A DNA stretch of 64,000 nucleotides from Siphonodentalium dalli (taxonomy: Eukaryota; Mollusca; Scaphopoda; Gadilida; Siphonodentaliidae): the NCBI GenBank assembly GCA_032622095.1, contig CP136068.1:185647960-185711959 (forward strand). The letters are read 5' to 3'. Position numbers and translations under genes: made by a program. The notes below the pieces were generated by a model. It saw only the letters and a list, made by a program, of their open reading frames with translations. It searched no databases and had not been told where the DNA came from. The stretch's first letter is position 1. Each line of letters starts with the position of its first letter. This document shows, piece after piece, positions 46,447-59,379 of the stretch.

Positions 46447-49400
46447 TTTGCACATAGCAATATTCTGGGTGTCTTTTTGCACGTTTGAAATATCATCTGT
46501 GTCTGTTTATATGTTTGAGTGATCATGGGTGTCTTTTTGCATGTTTGAGATATCATGGGTGTCTTTTTGCACGTTTGAGTGATCATGGGTGTCTTTTTGC
46601 ATGTTTGAGAGATCATGTTTGTCTTTTTGCACGTTTGTGAGATCATGTGTGTCTATTTGCACATAAAGATATTCTGGTTATCCTTTTGTGCGTTTGAAAG
46701 ATCATATGTGTCCGTGTATATGTTTGGTGATAATGGGTGTCTTTTTGCACGTTTGAGAGATCATGTGTGTCTTTTAGCACGTTTGGGAGATCATGTGTGT
46801 CTTTTTTCACGTTTGATATCATGGGGTCTTTTTGCAGGTCTGACATATCATCTGTGTCTGTTTATGTGTTTGAGATATCGTGGGTGTCTTTTGCACGTGT
46901 GAGATATCATGGGGTCTTTCTGCAGGTTTAACATATCATCTGTGTCTGTTTATGTGTTTGAGAGATCGTGGGTGTCTTTTGCACGTGTGAGATATCATGG
47001 GGTCTTTCTGCAGGTTTAACATATCATCTGTTTCTGTTTATGTGTTTGAGAGATCGTGGGTGTCTTTTTGCACGTTTGAGATATCATGGGTGTCTTTTGC
47101 ACATTTGTTTGCACATTTGAGATATCCTGGGTGGCTTTACATGTTTGAGAGATCGTGGGTGTCTGTTTGCACTTTTTTTGCACGTTTGAGAGATCATGCG
47201 TGTCTTTTTGCACGTTTGAGAGATCGTGTGTCTTTTTGCACGTTTGTGAGATCATTTGTGTCTATTTCACATAAGATATTCTGGGTGTCCTTTTGCCCGT
47301 TTGAAAGATCATCTGTGTCTATTTATATGTTTGAGTGATCATGTGTGTCTTTTTCGCACGTTTGAGAGATCATGGGTGTCTTTTTGCACGTTTGAGAGAT
47401 AATGGGTGTCTTTTTGCACGTTTGAGAGATCATGGGTGTCTTTTTGCATGTTTGGGAGATCGTGTGTGTCTTTTTTGCACGTTTGAGAGATCATGGGTGT
47501 CTTTCTGCACGGCACGTTTGAGAGATCATGGGTGTCTTTCTGCACGGCACGTTTGAGAGATCATGGGTGTCTTTCTGCACGGCACGTTTGAGATATCATG
47601 GGTGTTTTTACGTGTTTGAGAGATCGTGGGTGTCTTTTTGCACGTTTGAGATATCGTGGGTGTCTTTTTGCACGTTTGAGAGATCATGGGTGTCTTTTTG
47701 CACGTTTGAGAGATCGTTGGTGTCTTTTTGCACGTTTGAGAGATCATGGGTGTCTTTTTGCACGTTTGAGAGATCATGGGTGTCTTTTTGCACGTTTGAG
47801 AGATCATGGGTGTCTTTTTGTACGTTTGAGAGATCATGGGTGTCTTTTTGCATGTTTGAGAGATCGTGGGTGTCTTTTTGCACGTTTGATAGATCATGGG
47901 TGTCTTTTTGCACGTTTGAGAGATCATTGGTGTCTTTTTGCACGTTTGAAAGATCATGGGTGTCTTTTTGCACGTTTGAGAGATCATTGGTGTCTTTTTG
48001 CACGTTTGAGAGATCATGGGTGTCGTTTTGCATGTTTGAGATATCGCGGGTGTCTTTTTGCACGTTTGAGAGATCATTGGTGTCTTTTTGCACGTTTGAA
48101 AGATCATGGGTGTCTTTTTGCACGTTTGAGAGATCATTGGTGTCTTTTTGCACGTTTGAGAGATCATGGGTGTCTTTTTGCATGTTTGAGAGATCGTGGG
48201 TGTCTTTTTGCACGTTTGATAGAATTTGTGTGTCTTTTTGCCCGTTTGAGAGATCGTGGGTGTCTTTTTGCATGTTTGAGAGATCATGGGTGTCTTTTAG
48301 TACGTTTGAGAGATCATGTGTGTCTTTTAGTACGTTTGAGAGATCATGGGTGTCTTTTAGTACGTTTGAGAGATCATGTGTGTCTTTTAGTACGTTTGAG
48401 AGATCATGTGTGTCTTTTAGTACGTTTGAGAGATCATGTGTGTCTTTTTGCACATAGCAATATTCTATTTGCACATAGCAATATTCTGGGTGTCTTTTTG
48501 CACGTTTGAAATATCATCTGTGTCTGTTTATATGTTTGAGTGATCATGGGTGTCTTTTTGCATGTTTGAGATATCATGGGTGTCTTTTTGCACGTTTGAG
48601 TGATCATGGGTGTCTTTTTGCATGTTTGAGAGATCATGTTTGTCTTTTTGCACGTTTGTGAGATCATGTGTGTCTATTTGCACATAAAGATATTCTGGTT
48701 ATCCTTTTGTGCGTTTGAAAGATCATATGTGTCCGTGTATATGTTTGGTGATAATGGGTGTCTTTTTGCACGTTTGAGAGATCATGTGTGTCTTTTAGCA
48801 CGTTTGGGAGATCATGTGTGTCTTTTTTCACGTTTGATATCATGGGGTCTTTTTGCAGGTCTGACATATCATCTGTGTCTGTTTATGTGTTTGAGAGATC
48901 GTGGGTGTCTTTTGCACGTGTGAGATATCATGGGGTCTTTCTGCAGGTTTAACATATCATCTGTGTCTGTTTATGTGTTTGAGAGATCGTGGGTGTCTTT
49001 TGCACGTGTGAGATATCATGGGGTCTTTCTGCAGGTTTAACATATCATCTGTTTCTGTTTATGTGTTTGAGAGATCGTGGGTGTCTTTTTGCACGTTTGA
49101 GATATCATGGGTGTCTTTTGCACATTTGTTTGCACATTTGAGATATCCTGGGTATCTTTACATGTTTGAGAGATCGTGGGTGTCTGTTTGCACTTTTTTT
49201 GCACGTTTGAGAGATCATGCGTGTCTTTTTGCACGTTTGAGAGATCGTGTGTCTTTTTGCACGTTTGTGAGATCATTTGTGTCTATTTCACATAAGATAT
49301 TCTGGGTGTCCTTTTGCCCGTTTGAAAGATCATCTGTGTCTGTTTATATGTTTGAGTGATCATGGGTGTCTTTTTCGCACGTTTGAGAGATCATGGGTGT

Positions 49401-49730
49401 CTTTTTGCACGTTTGAGAGATAATGGGTGTCTTTTTGCACGTTTGAGAGATCATGGGTGTCTTTTTGCATGTTTGGGAGATCGTGTGTGTCTTTTTTGCA
49501 CGTTTGAGAGATCATGGGTGTCTTTCTGCACGGCACGTTTGAGAGATCATGGGTGTCTTTCTGCACGGCACGTTTGAGAGATCATGGGTGTCTTTCTGCA
49601 CGGCACGTTTGAGAGATCATGGGTGTCTTTCTGCACGGCACGTTTGAGATATCATGGGTGTTTTTACGTGTTTGAGAGATCGTGGGTGTCTTTTTGCACG
49701 TTTGAGATATCGTGGGTGTCTTTTTGCACT
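46447..49730. repeat. ~2.02-kb higher-order duplication in the 30-bp array
   Basis: The block starting at CACATAGCAATATTCTGGG (46447 and 48468) is repeated with an offset of 2021 bp for at least 1.1 kb, with only a few differences (for example GTGGCTTT at 47130 versus GTATCTTT at 49153). The offset then becomes 2056, because a 35-bp unit with CTGCACGGCACG is present once more in the second copy. Confidence 0.85.
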
Positions 49731-51019
49731 TTTTGCACGTTTGAGAGATCATGGGTGTCTTTTTGCACGTTTGAGAGATCATGGGTGTCTTTTTGCACGT
49801 TTGAGAGATCGTTGGTGTCTTTTTGCACGTTTGAGAGATCATGGGTGTCTTTTTGCACGTTTGAGAGATCATGGGTGTCTTTTTGCACGTTTGAGAGATC
49901 ATGGGTGTCTTTTTGTACGTTTGAGAGATCATGGGTGTCTTTTTGCATGTTTGAGAGATCGTGTGTGTCATTTTGCACGTTTTGAGAGATCATGTGTGTC
50001 TTTTTGCACGTTTGAGAGATCATGGGTGTCTTTTTGCACGTTTGAGAGACCATGAGTGTCTTTTTGCACGTTTGAGAGATCATTGGTGTCTTTTTGCACG
50101 TTTGAGAGATCATGTGTGTCTTTTTGCACGTTTGAGAGATCATGGGTGTCTTTTTGCACGTTTGAAAGATCATGGGTGTCTTTTTTCACGTTTGAGAGAT
50201 CATTGGTGTCTTTTTGCACGTTTGAGAGATCATGGGTGTCTTTTTGCATGTTTGATATATCGCGGGTGTCTTTTTGCACGTTTTAGAGATCATGGGTGTC
50301 TTTTTGCATGTTTGAGAGATCGTGGGTGTCTTTTTGCACGTTTGATAGATCATGGGTGTCTTTTTGCACGTTTGAGAGATCATTGGTGTCTTTTTGCACG
50401 TTTGAAGGATCATGGGTGTCTTTTTGCACGTTTGAGAGATCATTGGTGTCTTTTTGCACGTTTGAGAGATCATGGGTGTCTTTTTGCATGTTTGAGATAT
50501 CGCGGGTGTCTTTTTGCACGTTTGAGAGATCATTGGTGTCTTTTTGCACGTTTGAAAGATCATGGGTGTCTTTTTGCACGTTTGAGAGATCATTGGTGTC
50601 TTTTTGCACGTTTGAGAGATCATGGGTGTCTTTTTGCATGTTTGAGAGATCGTGGGTGTCTTTTTGCACGTTTGATAGATCATGTGTGTCTTTTTGCCCG
50701 TTTGAGAGATCGTGTGTGTCTTTTTGCATGTTTGAGAGATCATGGGTGTCTTTTAGTACGTTTGAGAGATCATGTGTGTCTTTTAGTACGTTTGAGAGAT
50801 CATGGGTGTCTTTTAGTACGTTTGAGAGATCATGTGTGTCTTTTAGTACGTTTGAGAGATCATGTGTGTCTTTTAGTACGTTTGAGAGATCATGTGTGTC
50901 TTTTTGCCCGTTTGAGAAATCGTGGGTGTCTTTTTGCAAGTTTGAGAGATCATGGGTGTCTTTTTGCATGTTTGAGAGATCATGGGTGTCTTTTAGTACG
51001 TTTGAGAGATCATGTGTGT

Positions 51020-54000
51020 CTTTTTTTTTTGCACGTTTGAGAGATCATGGGTGTTTTTTTGCATGTTTGAGAGATCATGTGTGTCTTTTTTTTTTGCACG
51101 TTTGATAGATCATGGGTGTCTTTTTGGACGTTTGAGAGATCATGTGTGTCCTTTTGGACGTTTGATATATCTTATGGCCTTTTTGCACGTTTGACACATC
51201 ATCTGTGTCTGTTTATGTGTTTGAGAGATCGTGGGTATCTTTTTGCACGTTTGACATATCATCTGTGTCTGTTTATGTGTTTGAGAGATCATGGGTTTCT
51301 ATTTGCACATTTTGTTTGCACATTTGAGATATCATGGGTGTTTTTGCGTGTTTGAGAGATCATGGGTGTCTTTTTGCACGTTTGAGATATTATGGGTGTC
51401 TTTTTGGACGTTTGAGAGATCATCTGTGTCTGTTTATGTGTTTGTGAGATCATGGGTATCTATTTGCACATTTTGTTTGCACATTTGAGATATCATGGGT
51501 GTTTTTACGTGTTTGAGAGATCGTTGGTGTCTTTTTGCACGTTTGAGAGATCATGGGTGTCTTTTTGCACGTTTGAGAGATCGTTGGTGTCTTTTTGCAC
51601 GTTTGAGAGATCATGGGAGTCTTTTTGCACGTTTGAGAGATCATGGGTGTCTTTTTGCACGTTTGAGAGATCATGGGTGTCTTTTTGTACGTTTGAGAGA
51701 TCATGGGTGTCTTTTTGCATGTTTTAGAGATCGTGTGTGTCATTTTGCACGTTTTGAGAGATCATGTGTGTCTTTTTGCACGTTTGAGAGATCATGGGTG
51801 TCTTTTTGCTCGTTTGAGAGACCATGAGTGTCTTTTTGCACGTTTGAGAGATCATTGGTGTCTTGTTGCACGTTTGAGAGATCATGTTTGTCTTTTTGCA
51901 CGTTTGAGAGATCATGGGTGTCTTTTTGCACGTTTGAGAGATCATTGGTGTCTTTTTGCACGTTTGAGAGATCATGGGTGTCTTTTTGCATGTTTGAGAT
52001 ATCGCGGGTGTCTTTTTGCACGTTTGAGAGATCATGGGTGTCTTTTTGCATGTTTGAGAGATCGTCGGTGTCTTTTTGCACGTTTGATAGATCATGGGTG
52101 TCTTTTTGCACGTTTGAGAGATCATTGGTGTCTTTTTGCATGTTTGAGAGGTAATGGGTGTCTTTTTGCATGTTTGAGAGATCGTGGGTGTCTTTTTGCA
52201 CGTTTGATAGATCATGGGTGTCTTTTTGCACGTTTGAGAGATCATTGGTGTCTTTTTGCACGTTTGAAAGATCATGGGTGTCTTTTTGCACGTTTGAGAG
52301 ATCATTGGTGTCTTTTTGCACGTTTGAGAGATCATTGGTGTCTTTTTGCATGTTTGAGATATCGCGGGTGTCTTTTTGCACGTTTGAGAGATCATGGGTG
52401 TCTTTTTGCATGTTTGAGAGATCGTGGGTGTCTTTTTGCACGTTTGATAGATCATGTGTGTCTTTTTGCCCGTTTGAGAGATCGTGGGTGTCTTTTTGCA
52501 TGTTTGAGAGATCATGGGTGTCTTTTAGTACGTTTGAGAGATCATGTGTGTCTTTTAGTACGTTTGAGAGATCATGTGTGTCTTTTAGTACGTTTGAGAG
52601 ATCATGTGTGTCTTTTAGTACGTTTGAGAGATCATGTGTGTCTTTTAGTACGATTGAGAGATCATGTGTGTCTTTTTGCCCGTTTGACAGATCGTGGGTG
52701 TCTTTTTGCAAGTTTGAGAGATCATGGGTGTCTTTTTGCATGTTTGAGAGATCATGGGTGTCTTTTAGTACGTTTGAGAGATCATGGGTGTCTTTTAGTA
52801 CGTTTGAGAGATCATGTGTGTCTTTTTTTTGTGCACGTTTGAGAGATCATGGGTGTCTTTTTGCATGTTTGAGAGATCATGTGTGTCTTTTTTTTTTGCA
52901 CGTTTGATAGATCATGGGTGACTTTTTGGACGTTTGAGAGTTCATGTGTGTCCTTTTGGACGTTTGATATATCTTATGGCCTTTTTGCACGTTTGACACA
53001 TCATCTGTGTCTGTTTATGTGTTTGAGAGATCGTGGGTATCTTTTTGCACGTTTGACATATCATCTGTGTCTGTTTATGTGTTTGAGAGATCATGGGTAT
53101 CTATTTGCACATTTTGTTTGCACATTTGAGATATCATGGGTGTTTTACGTGTTTGAGAGATCATGGGTGTCTTTTTGCACGTTTGAGATATTATGGGTGT
53201 CTTTTTGGACGTTTGAGAGATCATCTGTGTCTGTTTATGTGTTTGAGAGATCATGGGTATCTATTTGCACATTTTGTTTGCACATTTGAGATATCATGGG
53301 TGTTTTCACGTGTTTGAGAGATCATGGGTGTCTTTTTGCATGTTTGAGAGATCGTGGGTGTCTTTTTGCACGTTTGATAGATCATGTGTGTCTTTTTGCC
53401 CGTTTGAGAGATCGTGGGGTGTCTTTTTGCATGTTTGAGAGATCATGGGTGTCTTTTAGTACGTTTGAGAGATCATGTGTGTCTTTTTAGTACGTTTGAG
53501 AGATCATGGGTGTCTTTTAGTACGTTTGAGAGATCATTTGTGTCTTTTAGTACGTTTGAGAGATCATGTGTGTCTTTTAGTACGTTTGAGAGATCATGTG
53601 TGTCTTTTTGCCCGTTTGACAGATCGTGGTTGTCTTTTTGCAAGTTTGAGAGATCATGGGTGTCGTTTTGCATGTTTGAGAGATCATGGGTGTCTTTTAG
53701 TACGTTTGCGAGATCATGGGTGTCTTTTAGTACGTTTGAGAGATCATGTGTGTCTTTTTTTTGTGCACGTTTGAGAGATCATGGGTGTCTTTTTGCATGT
53801 TTGAGAGATCATGTGTGTCTTTTTTTTTTGCACGTTTGATAGATCATGGGTGTCTTTTTGGACGTTTGAGAGATCATGTGTGTCCTTTTGGACGTTTGAT
53901 ATATCTTATGGCCTTTTTGCACGTTTGACACATCATCTGTGTCTGTTTATGTGTTTGAGAGATCGTGGGTATCTTTTTGCACGTTTGACATATCATCTGT

Positions 54001-57000
54001 GTCTGTTTATGTGTTTGAGAGATCATGGGTATCTATTTGCACATTTTGTTTGCACATTTGAGATATCATGGGTGTTTTACGTGTTTGAGAGATCATGGGT
54101 GTCTTTTTGCACGTTTGAGATATTATGGGTGTCTTTTTGGACGTTTGAGAGATCATCTGTGTCTGTTTATGTGTTTGAGAGATCATGGGTATCTATTTGC
54201 ACATTTTGTTTGCACATTTGAGATATCATGGGTGTTTTACGTGTTTGATAGATCGTGGGTGTCTTTTTGCACGTTTGAGATATCGCGGGTGTCTTTTTGC
54301 ACGTTTGAGATATCGTGGGTGTCTTTTGCACGTTTGAGATATCATGGGTGTCTTTTTGCACGTTTGAGAGATCGTTGGTGTCTTTTTGCACGTTTGAGAG
54401 ATCATGGGTGTCTTTTTGCACGTTTGAGAGATCATGGGTGTCTTTTTGCACGTTTGAGAGATCATGGGTGTCTTTTTGCACGTTTTAGAGATCATGGGTG
54501 TCTTTTTGCACGTTTGAGATATCATGGGTGTCTTTTTGCACGTTTGAGAGATCACGGGTGTCTTTTTGCACGTTTTAGAGATCATGGGTGTCTTTTTGCA
54601 CGTTTGAGATATCGTGGGTGTCTTTTTGCACGTTTTAGAGATCGTGGGTGTCTTTTTGCACGTTTGAGAGATCGTGGGTGTCTTTTTGCACGTTTTAGAG
54701 ATCGTGGGTGTCTTTTTGCACGTTTGAGAGATCATGGGTGTCTTTTTGCACGTTTGAGATATCATGGGTGTCTTTTTGCACGTTTGAGAGATCATGGGTG
54801 TCTTTTTGCACGTTTGAGATATCATGGGTGTCTTTTTGCACGTGTGAGATATCGTGGGTGTCTTTTTGCACGTTTGAGATATCGTGGGTGTCTTTTTGCA
54901 CGTTTGAGATATCGTGGGTGTCTTTTTGCACGTTTTAGAGATCGTGGGTGTCTTTTTGCATGTTTGAGATATCATGGGTGTCTTTTTGCATGTTTGAGTG
55001 ATAATGAGTGTCTTTTTGCACGTTTGAGAGATCGTGGGTGTCTTTTTGCACGTTTGAGAGATCGTTGGTGTCTTTTTGCACGTTTGAGAGATCATGGGTG
55101 TCTTTTTGCATGTTGAGATATCATGGGTGTCTTTTTGCATGTTTGAGTGATAATGAGTGTCTTTTTGCACGTTTGAGAGATCGTGGGTGTCTTTTTGCAC
55201 GTTTGAGAGATCGTTGGTGTCTTTTTGCACGTTTGAGAGATCATGGGTGTCTTTTTGCATGTTTGAGATATCGTGGGTGTCTTTTTGCACGTTTTAGAGA
55301 TCGTGGGTGTCTTTTTGCATGTTTGAGATATCATGGGTGTCTTTTTGCATGTTTGAGTGATAATGAGTGTCTTTTTGCACGTTTGAGAGATCGTGGGTGT
55401 CTTTTTGCACGTTTGAGAGATCGTTGGTGTCTTTTTGCACGTTTGAGAGATCATTGGTGTCTTTTGCATGTTTGAGATATCATGGGTGTCTTTTTGCATG
55501 TTTGAGTGATAATGAGTGTCTTTTTGCACGTTTGAGAGATCGTGGGTGTCTTTTTGCACGTTTGAGAGATCGTTGGTGTCTTTTGCACGTTTGAGAGATC
55601 ATGGGTGTCTTTTTGCACGTTTGAGAGATCATGGGTGTCTTTTTGCACGTTTGAGAGATAATGGGTGTCTTTTTGCACGTTTGAGATATCATGGGTGTCT
55701 TTTTGCATGTTTGAGATATCGTGGGTGTCTTTTTGCATGTTTTAGAGATCGTGGGTGTCTTTTTGCACGTTTGAAATATCGCGGGTGTCTTTTTGCACGT
55801 TTGAGATATCGTGGGTGTCTTTTTGCACGTTTGATAGATCGTGGGTGTCTTTTTGCATGTTTTAGAGATCGTGGGTGTCTTTTTGCACGTTTGATATATC
55901 GTGGGTGTCTTTTTGCACGTTTGAGATATCGCGGGTGTCTTTTTGCACGTTTGATAGATCGTGTGTGTGTCTTTTTGCACGTTTGAGATATCGCGGGTGT
56001 CTTTTTGCACGTTTGAGAGATCATGGGTGTCTTTTTGCATGTTTGAGAGATCATGGGTGTCTTTTTGCATGTTTGAGAGATCGTGGGTGTCTTTTTGCAC
56101 GTTTGATAGATCATGGGTGTCTTTTTGCACGTTTGAGAGATCGTTGGTGTCTTTTTGCACGTTTGAGAGATCGTGGGTGTCTTTTTGCACGTTTGAGAGA
56201 TCGTTGGTGTCTTTTTGCACGTTTGAGAGATCATGGGTGTCTTTTTGCACGTTTGAGAGATCATGGGTGTATTTTTGCACGTTTGAGAGATAATGGGTGT
56301 CTTTTTGCACGTTTGAGATATCATGGGTGTCTTTTTGCATGTTTGAGATATCGTGGGTGTCTTTTTGCATGTTTTAGAGATCGTGGGTGTCTTTTTGCAC
56401 GTTTGAGATATCGCGGGTGTCTTTTTGCACGTTTGAGATATCGTGGGTGTCTTTTTGCACGTTTGATAGATCGTGGGTGTCTTTTTGCATGTTTTAGAGA
56501 TCGTGGGTGTCTTTTTGCACGTTTGAGATATCGTGGGTGTCTTTTTGCACGTTTGAGATATCGCGGGTGTCTTTTTGCAAGTTTGATAGATCGTGTGTGT
56601 CTTTTTGCACGTTTGAGATATCGCGGGTGTCTTTTTGCACGTTTGAGAGATCATGGGTGTCTTTTTGCATGTTTGAGAGATCATGGGTGTCTTTTTGCAT
56701 GTTTAAGAGATCGTGGGTGTCTTTTTGCACGTTTGATAGATCATGGGTGTCTTTTTGCATGTTTGAGAGATCATGGGTGTCTTTTTGCACATTTGAGAGA
56801 TCATGGGTGTCTTTTTGCACGTTTGAGAGATCATGGGTGTCTTTTTGCATGTTTGAGAGATCGTGGGTGTCTTTTTGCACGTTTGATAGATCATGGGTGT
56901 CTTTTTGCATGTTTGAGAGATCGTGGGTGTCTTTTTGCACGTTTGAGAGATCATGGGTGTCTTTTTGCACGTTTGAGAGATCATGGGTGTCTTTTTGCAC

Positions 57001-58800
57001 GTTTGAGAGATCGTTGGTGTCTTTTTGCATGTTTGAGTGATAATGAGTGTCTTTTTGCATGTTTGAGAGATCATGGGTGTCTTTTTGCACGTTTGAGAGA
57101 CCGTGGGTGTCTTTTTGCACGTTTGATAGATCATGGGTGTCTTTTTGCACGTTTGAGAGATCATTGGTGTCTTTTTGCATGTTTGAGAGATAATGGGTGT
57201 CTTTTTGCACGTTTGAGAGATCATGGGTGTCTTTTTGCATGTTTGAGAGATCGTGGGTGTCTTTTTGCACGTTTGATAGATCATGGGTGTCTTTTTGCAC
57301 GTTTGAGAGATCATTGGTGTCTTTTTGCACGTTTGGGAGATCATGTGTGTCTTTTTGCACGTTTGAGAGATCATGGGTGTCTTTTTGCATGTTTGAAAGA
57401 TCGTTGGTGTCTTTTTGCACGTTTGAGAGATCATGGGTGTCTTTTTGCATGTTTGAGATATCGCGGGTGTCTTTTTGCACGTTTGAGAGATCATGGGTGT
57501 CTTTTTGCACGTTTGAGAGATCATGGGTGTCTTTTTGAATGTTTGAGAGATCATTGGTGTCTTTTTGCATGTTTGAGAGATAATGGGTGTCTTTTTGCAC
57601 GTTTGAGAGATCATGGGTGTCTTTTTGCATGTTTGAGAGATCGTGGGTGTCTTTTTGCACGTTTGATAGATCATGGGTGTCTTTTTGCACGTTTGATAGA
57701 TCATGGGTGTCTTTTTGCACGTTTGAGAGATCATGTGTGTTTTTTTGCACGTTTGAGAGATCATGGGTGTCTTTTTGCATGTTTGAAAGATCATTGGTGT
57801 CTTTTTGCACGTTTGAGAGATCATGGGTGTCTTTTTGCATGTTTGAGATATCGCGGGTGTCTTTTTGCACGTTTGAAAGATCATGGGTGTCTTTTTGCAC
57901 GTTTGAGTGATCATGGGTGTCTTTTTGCATGTTTGAGAGATCGTGGGTGTCTTTTTGCACGTTTGAGAGATCGTGGGTGTTTTTTTGCACGTTTGAGAGA
58001 TCGTGGGTGTCTTTTTGCATGTTTGAGATATCGTGTGTGTCTTTTTGCCCGTTTGAGAAATCGTGGGTGTCTTTTTGCATGTTCGAGAGATCATGGGTGT
58101 CTTTTAGTACGTTTGAGAGATCATGTGTGTCTTTTAGTACGTTTGAGAGATCATGGGTGTATTTTAGTACGTTTGAGAGATCATGTGTGTCTTTTAGTAC
58201 GTTTGAGAGATCATGTGTGTCTTTTAGTACGTTTGAGAGATCATGTGTGTCTTTTTGCCCGTTTGACAGATCGTGGGTGTCTTTTTGCAAGTTTGAGAGA
58301 TCATGGGTGTCTTTTTGCATGTTTGAGAGATCATGGGTGTCTTTTAGTACGTTTGAGAGATCATGGGTGTCTTTTAGTACGTTTGAGAGATCATGTGTGT
58401 CTTTTTTTTTGCACGTTTGAGAGATCATGGGTGTCTTTTTGCATGTTTGAGAGATCATGTGTGTCTTTTTTTTTTGCACGTTTGATAGATCATGGGTGTC
58501 TTTTTGCACGTTTGAGAGATCATGTGTGTCCTTTTCGACGTTTGATATATCTTATGGCCTTTTTGCACGTTTGACACTTCATCTGTGTCTGTTTATGTGT
58601 TTGAGAGATCGTGGGTATCTTTTTGCACGTTTGACATATCATCTGTGTCTGTTTATGTGTTTGAGAGATCATGGGTATCTATTTGCACATTTTGTTTGCA
58701 CATTTGAGATATCATGGGTGTTTTTACGTGTTTGAGAGATCATAGGTGTCTTTTTGCACGTTTGAGATATTATGGGTGTATTTTTGGACGTTTGAGAGAT
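51020..58800. repeat. four copies of a boundary block within the 30-bp array
   Basis: A run of T before GCACGTTTGATAGATC, then GTGTCCTTTT, GACGTTTGATATATCTTATG, GCCTTTTTGCACGTTTGACA and TGTCTGTTTATGTGTTTGAG, recurs with CTTATGGCC at about 51171, 52973, 53905 and 58551. These mark the right ends of larger repeat blocks of about 1.8, 0.93 and 4.6 kb. Confidence 0.85.
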
Positions 58801-59212
58801 CATCTGTGTCTGTTTATGTGTTTGAGAGATCATGGGTGTCTTTTTGCACGTTTGAGAGATCGTGGGTGTCTTTCTGCACATTGTTTTGCACGTTTGGAAG
58901 ATCATGGGTGTCTTTTGTTTTGCAAGTTTGAGAGATCGTGGATATTTGTTGCACGTTTGAGAGATCGTGGGTATCGTTTTGCACGAAACCATTACCAATT
59001 CAGCATCACTGAGATGTTATCGTTCAGAAAGAATCTACCACTCATTGAAAAATACCCTGCAACACTTGTTTTGGAACCACGTGACATATACGTGATATAT
59101 ACCTGCGTCATAACATTGACCATCTGCCACTGTAGGTCTTCCATGACAATCAGAAACCAAACACGTGAGAGACAGCTCAAATAATACCGGATATGAAACC
59201 TACCGACGCTGG

Positions 59213-59311
59213 GTGCATCCTGGGTATATAAGTGACCAGTGTTAAGAACGCGGTCCTTTCAACAGAGATCGACACATCGGCTCCGTCGTCTCAAGCATCA
59301 CATGGACAGGA
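59213..59311 (+). promoter_or_regulatory. core promoter and 5' UTR of insulin-like gene 2
   Basis: A good TATA box (TATATAA, 59225-59231) in GGGTATATAAGTG stands 80 bp before the ATG. Transcription would start near 59255-59262 (CCTTTCAACA), giving a 5' UTR of about 50-55 bp. The 13-kb minisatellite ends about 240 bp upstream, so the promoter is very close to it. Confidence 0.6.
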
Positions 59312-59379
59312 ATGGGTCTAATGTTAACGGTGGTTCTATTTGTGCTGTTAGCTATAAGGTTCGCTCAACCCGCGAATAG
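59302..59379 (+). promoter_or_regulatory. upstream ATG frame overlapping the insulin-like gene 2 start
   Basis: An ATG at 59302, 10 bases before the main ATG and out of frame, opens 25 codons and stops at TAG 59377-59379 inside the signal-peptide/B-chain coding region. If the transcript starts upstream of it, it could reduce translation from the main start. Context CATCACATGG is neither ideal nor poor. Confidence 0.4.

Larger units (their letters stand above)
45960..58988. repeat. 30-bp minisatellite array, ~13 kb
   Basis: More than 400 copies of GTTTGAGAGATCATGGGTGT + CTTTTTGCAC. Thirty bases are ten codons, and two plus frames and two or three minus frames lack stops, so frames up to 899 codons appear (55875-58574 +; 56494-58509 -). 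The plus translations cycle VSFCTFERSW or GCLFARLRDH. None has an ATG context, signal or non-repeat sequence. Variant units (TTTTAGTACG, TTTATGTGTTTGAGA, CACGGCACG) are ordered in larger blocks. Confidence 0.96.
45636..59012. mobile_element. expanded inverted-end element containing the 30-bp array
   Basis: The left boundary reads CTGAATTGGTCATT, then GTTTCGTGCAAAATGACAC. The right boundary, read inward, is GCTGAATTGGTAATGGTTTC then CGTGCAAAACGATACC. The two ends are therefore inverted over about 40 bp. Inside are a left arm of reverse-oriented 30-bp units (45670-45800), an AT-rich core (45800-45960) like that at 17075-17165, and a forward right arm of over 13 kb. The short copy at 16951 has the same order, which supports one element type. 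Confidence 0.6.

Noticed and set aside
45960-58988. Dozens of long frames with Cys-rich or Thr/Lys-rich decapeptides
   Set aside because: All are translations of the 30-bp array in different phases and strands. No signal peptide, splice context or unique domain supports a protein.
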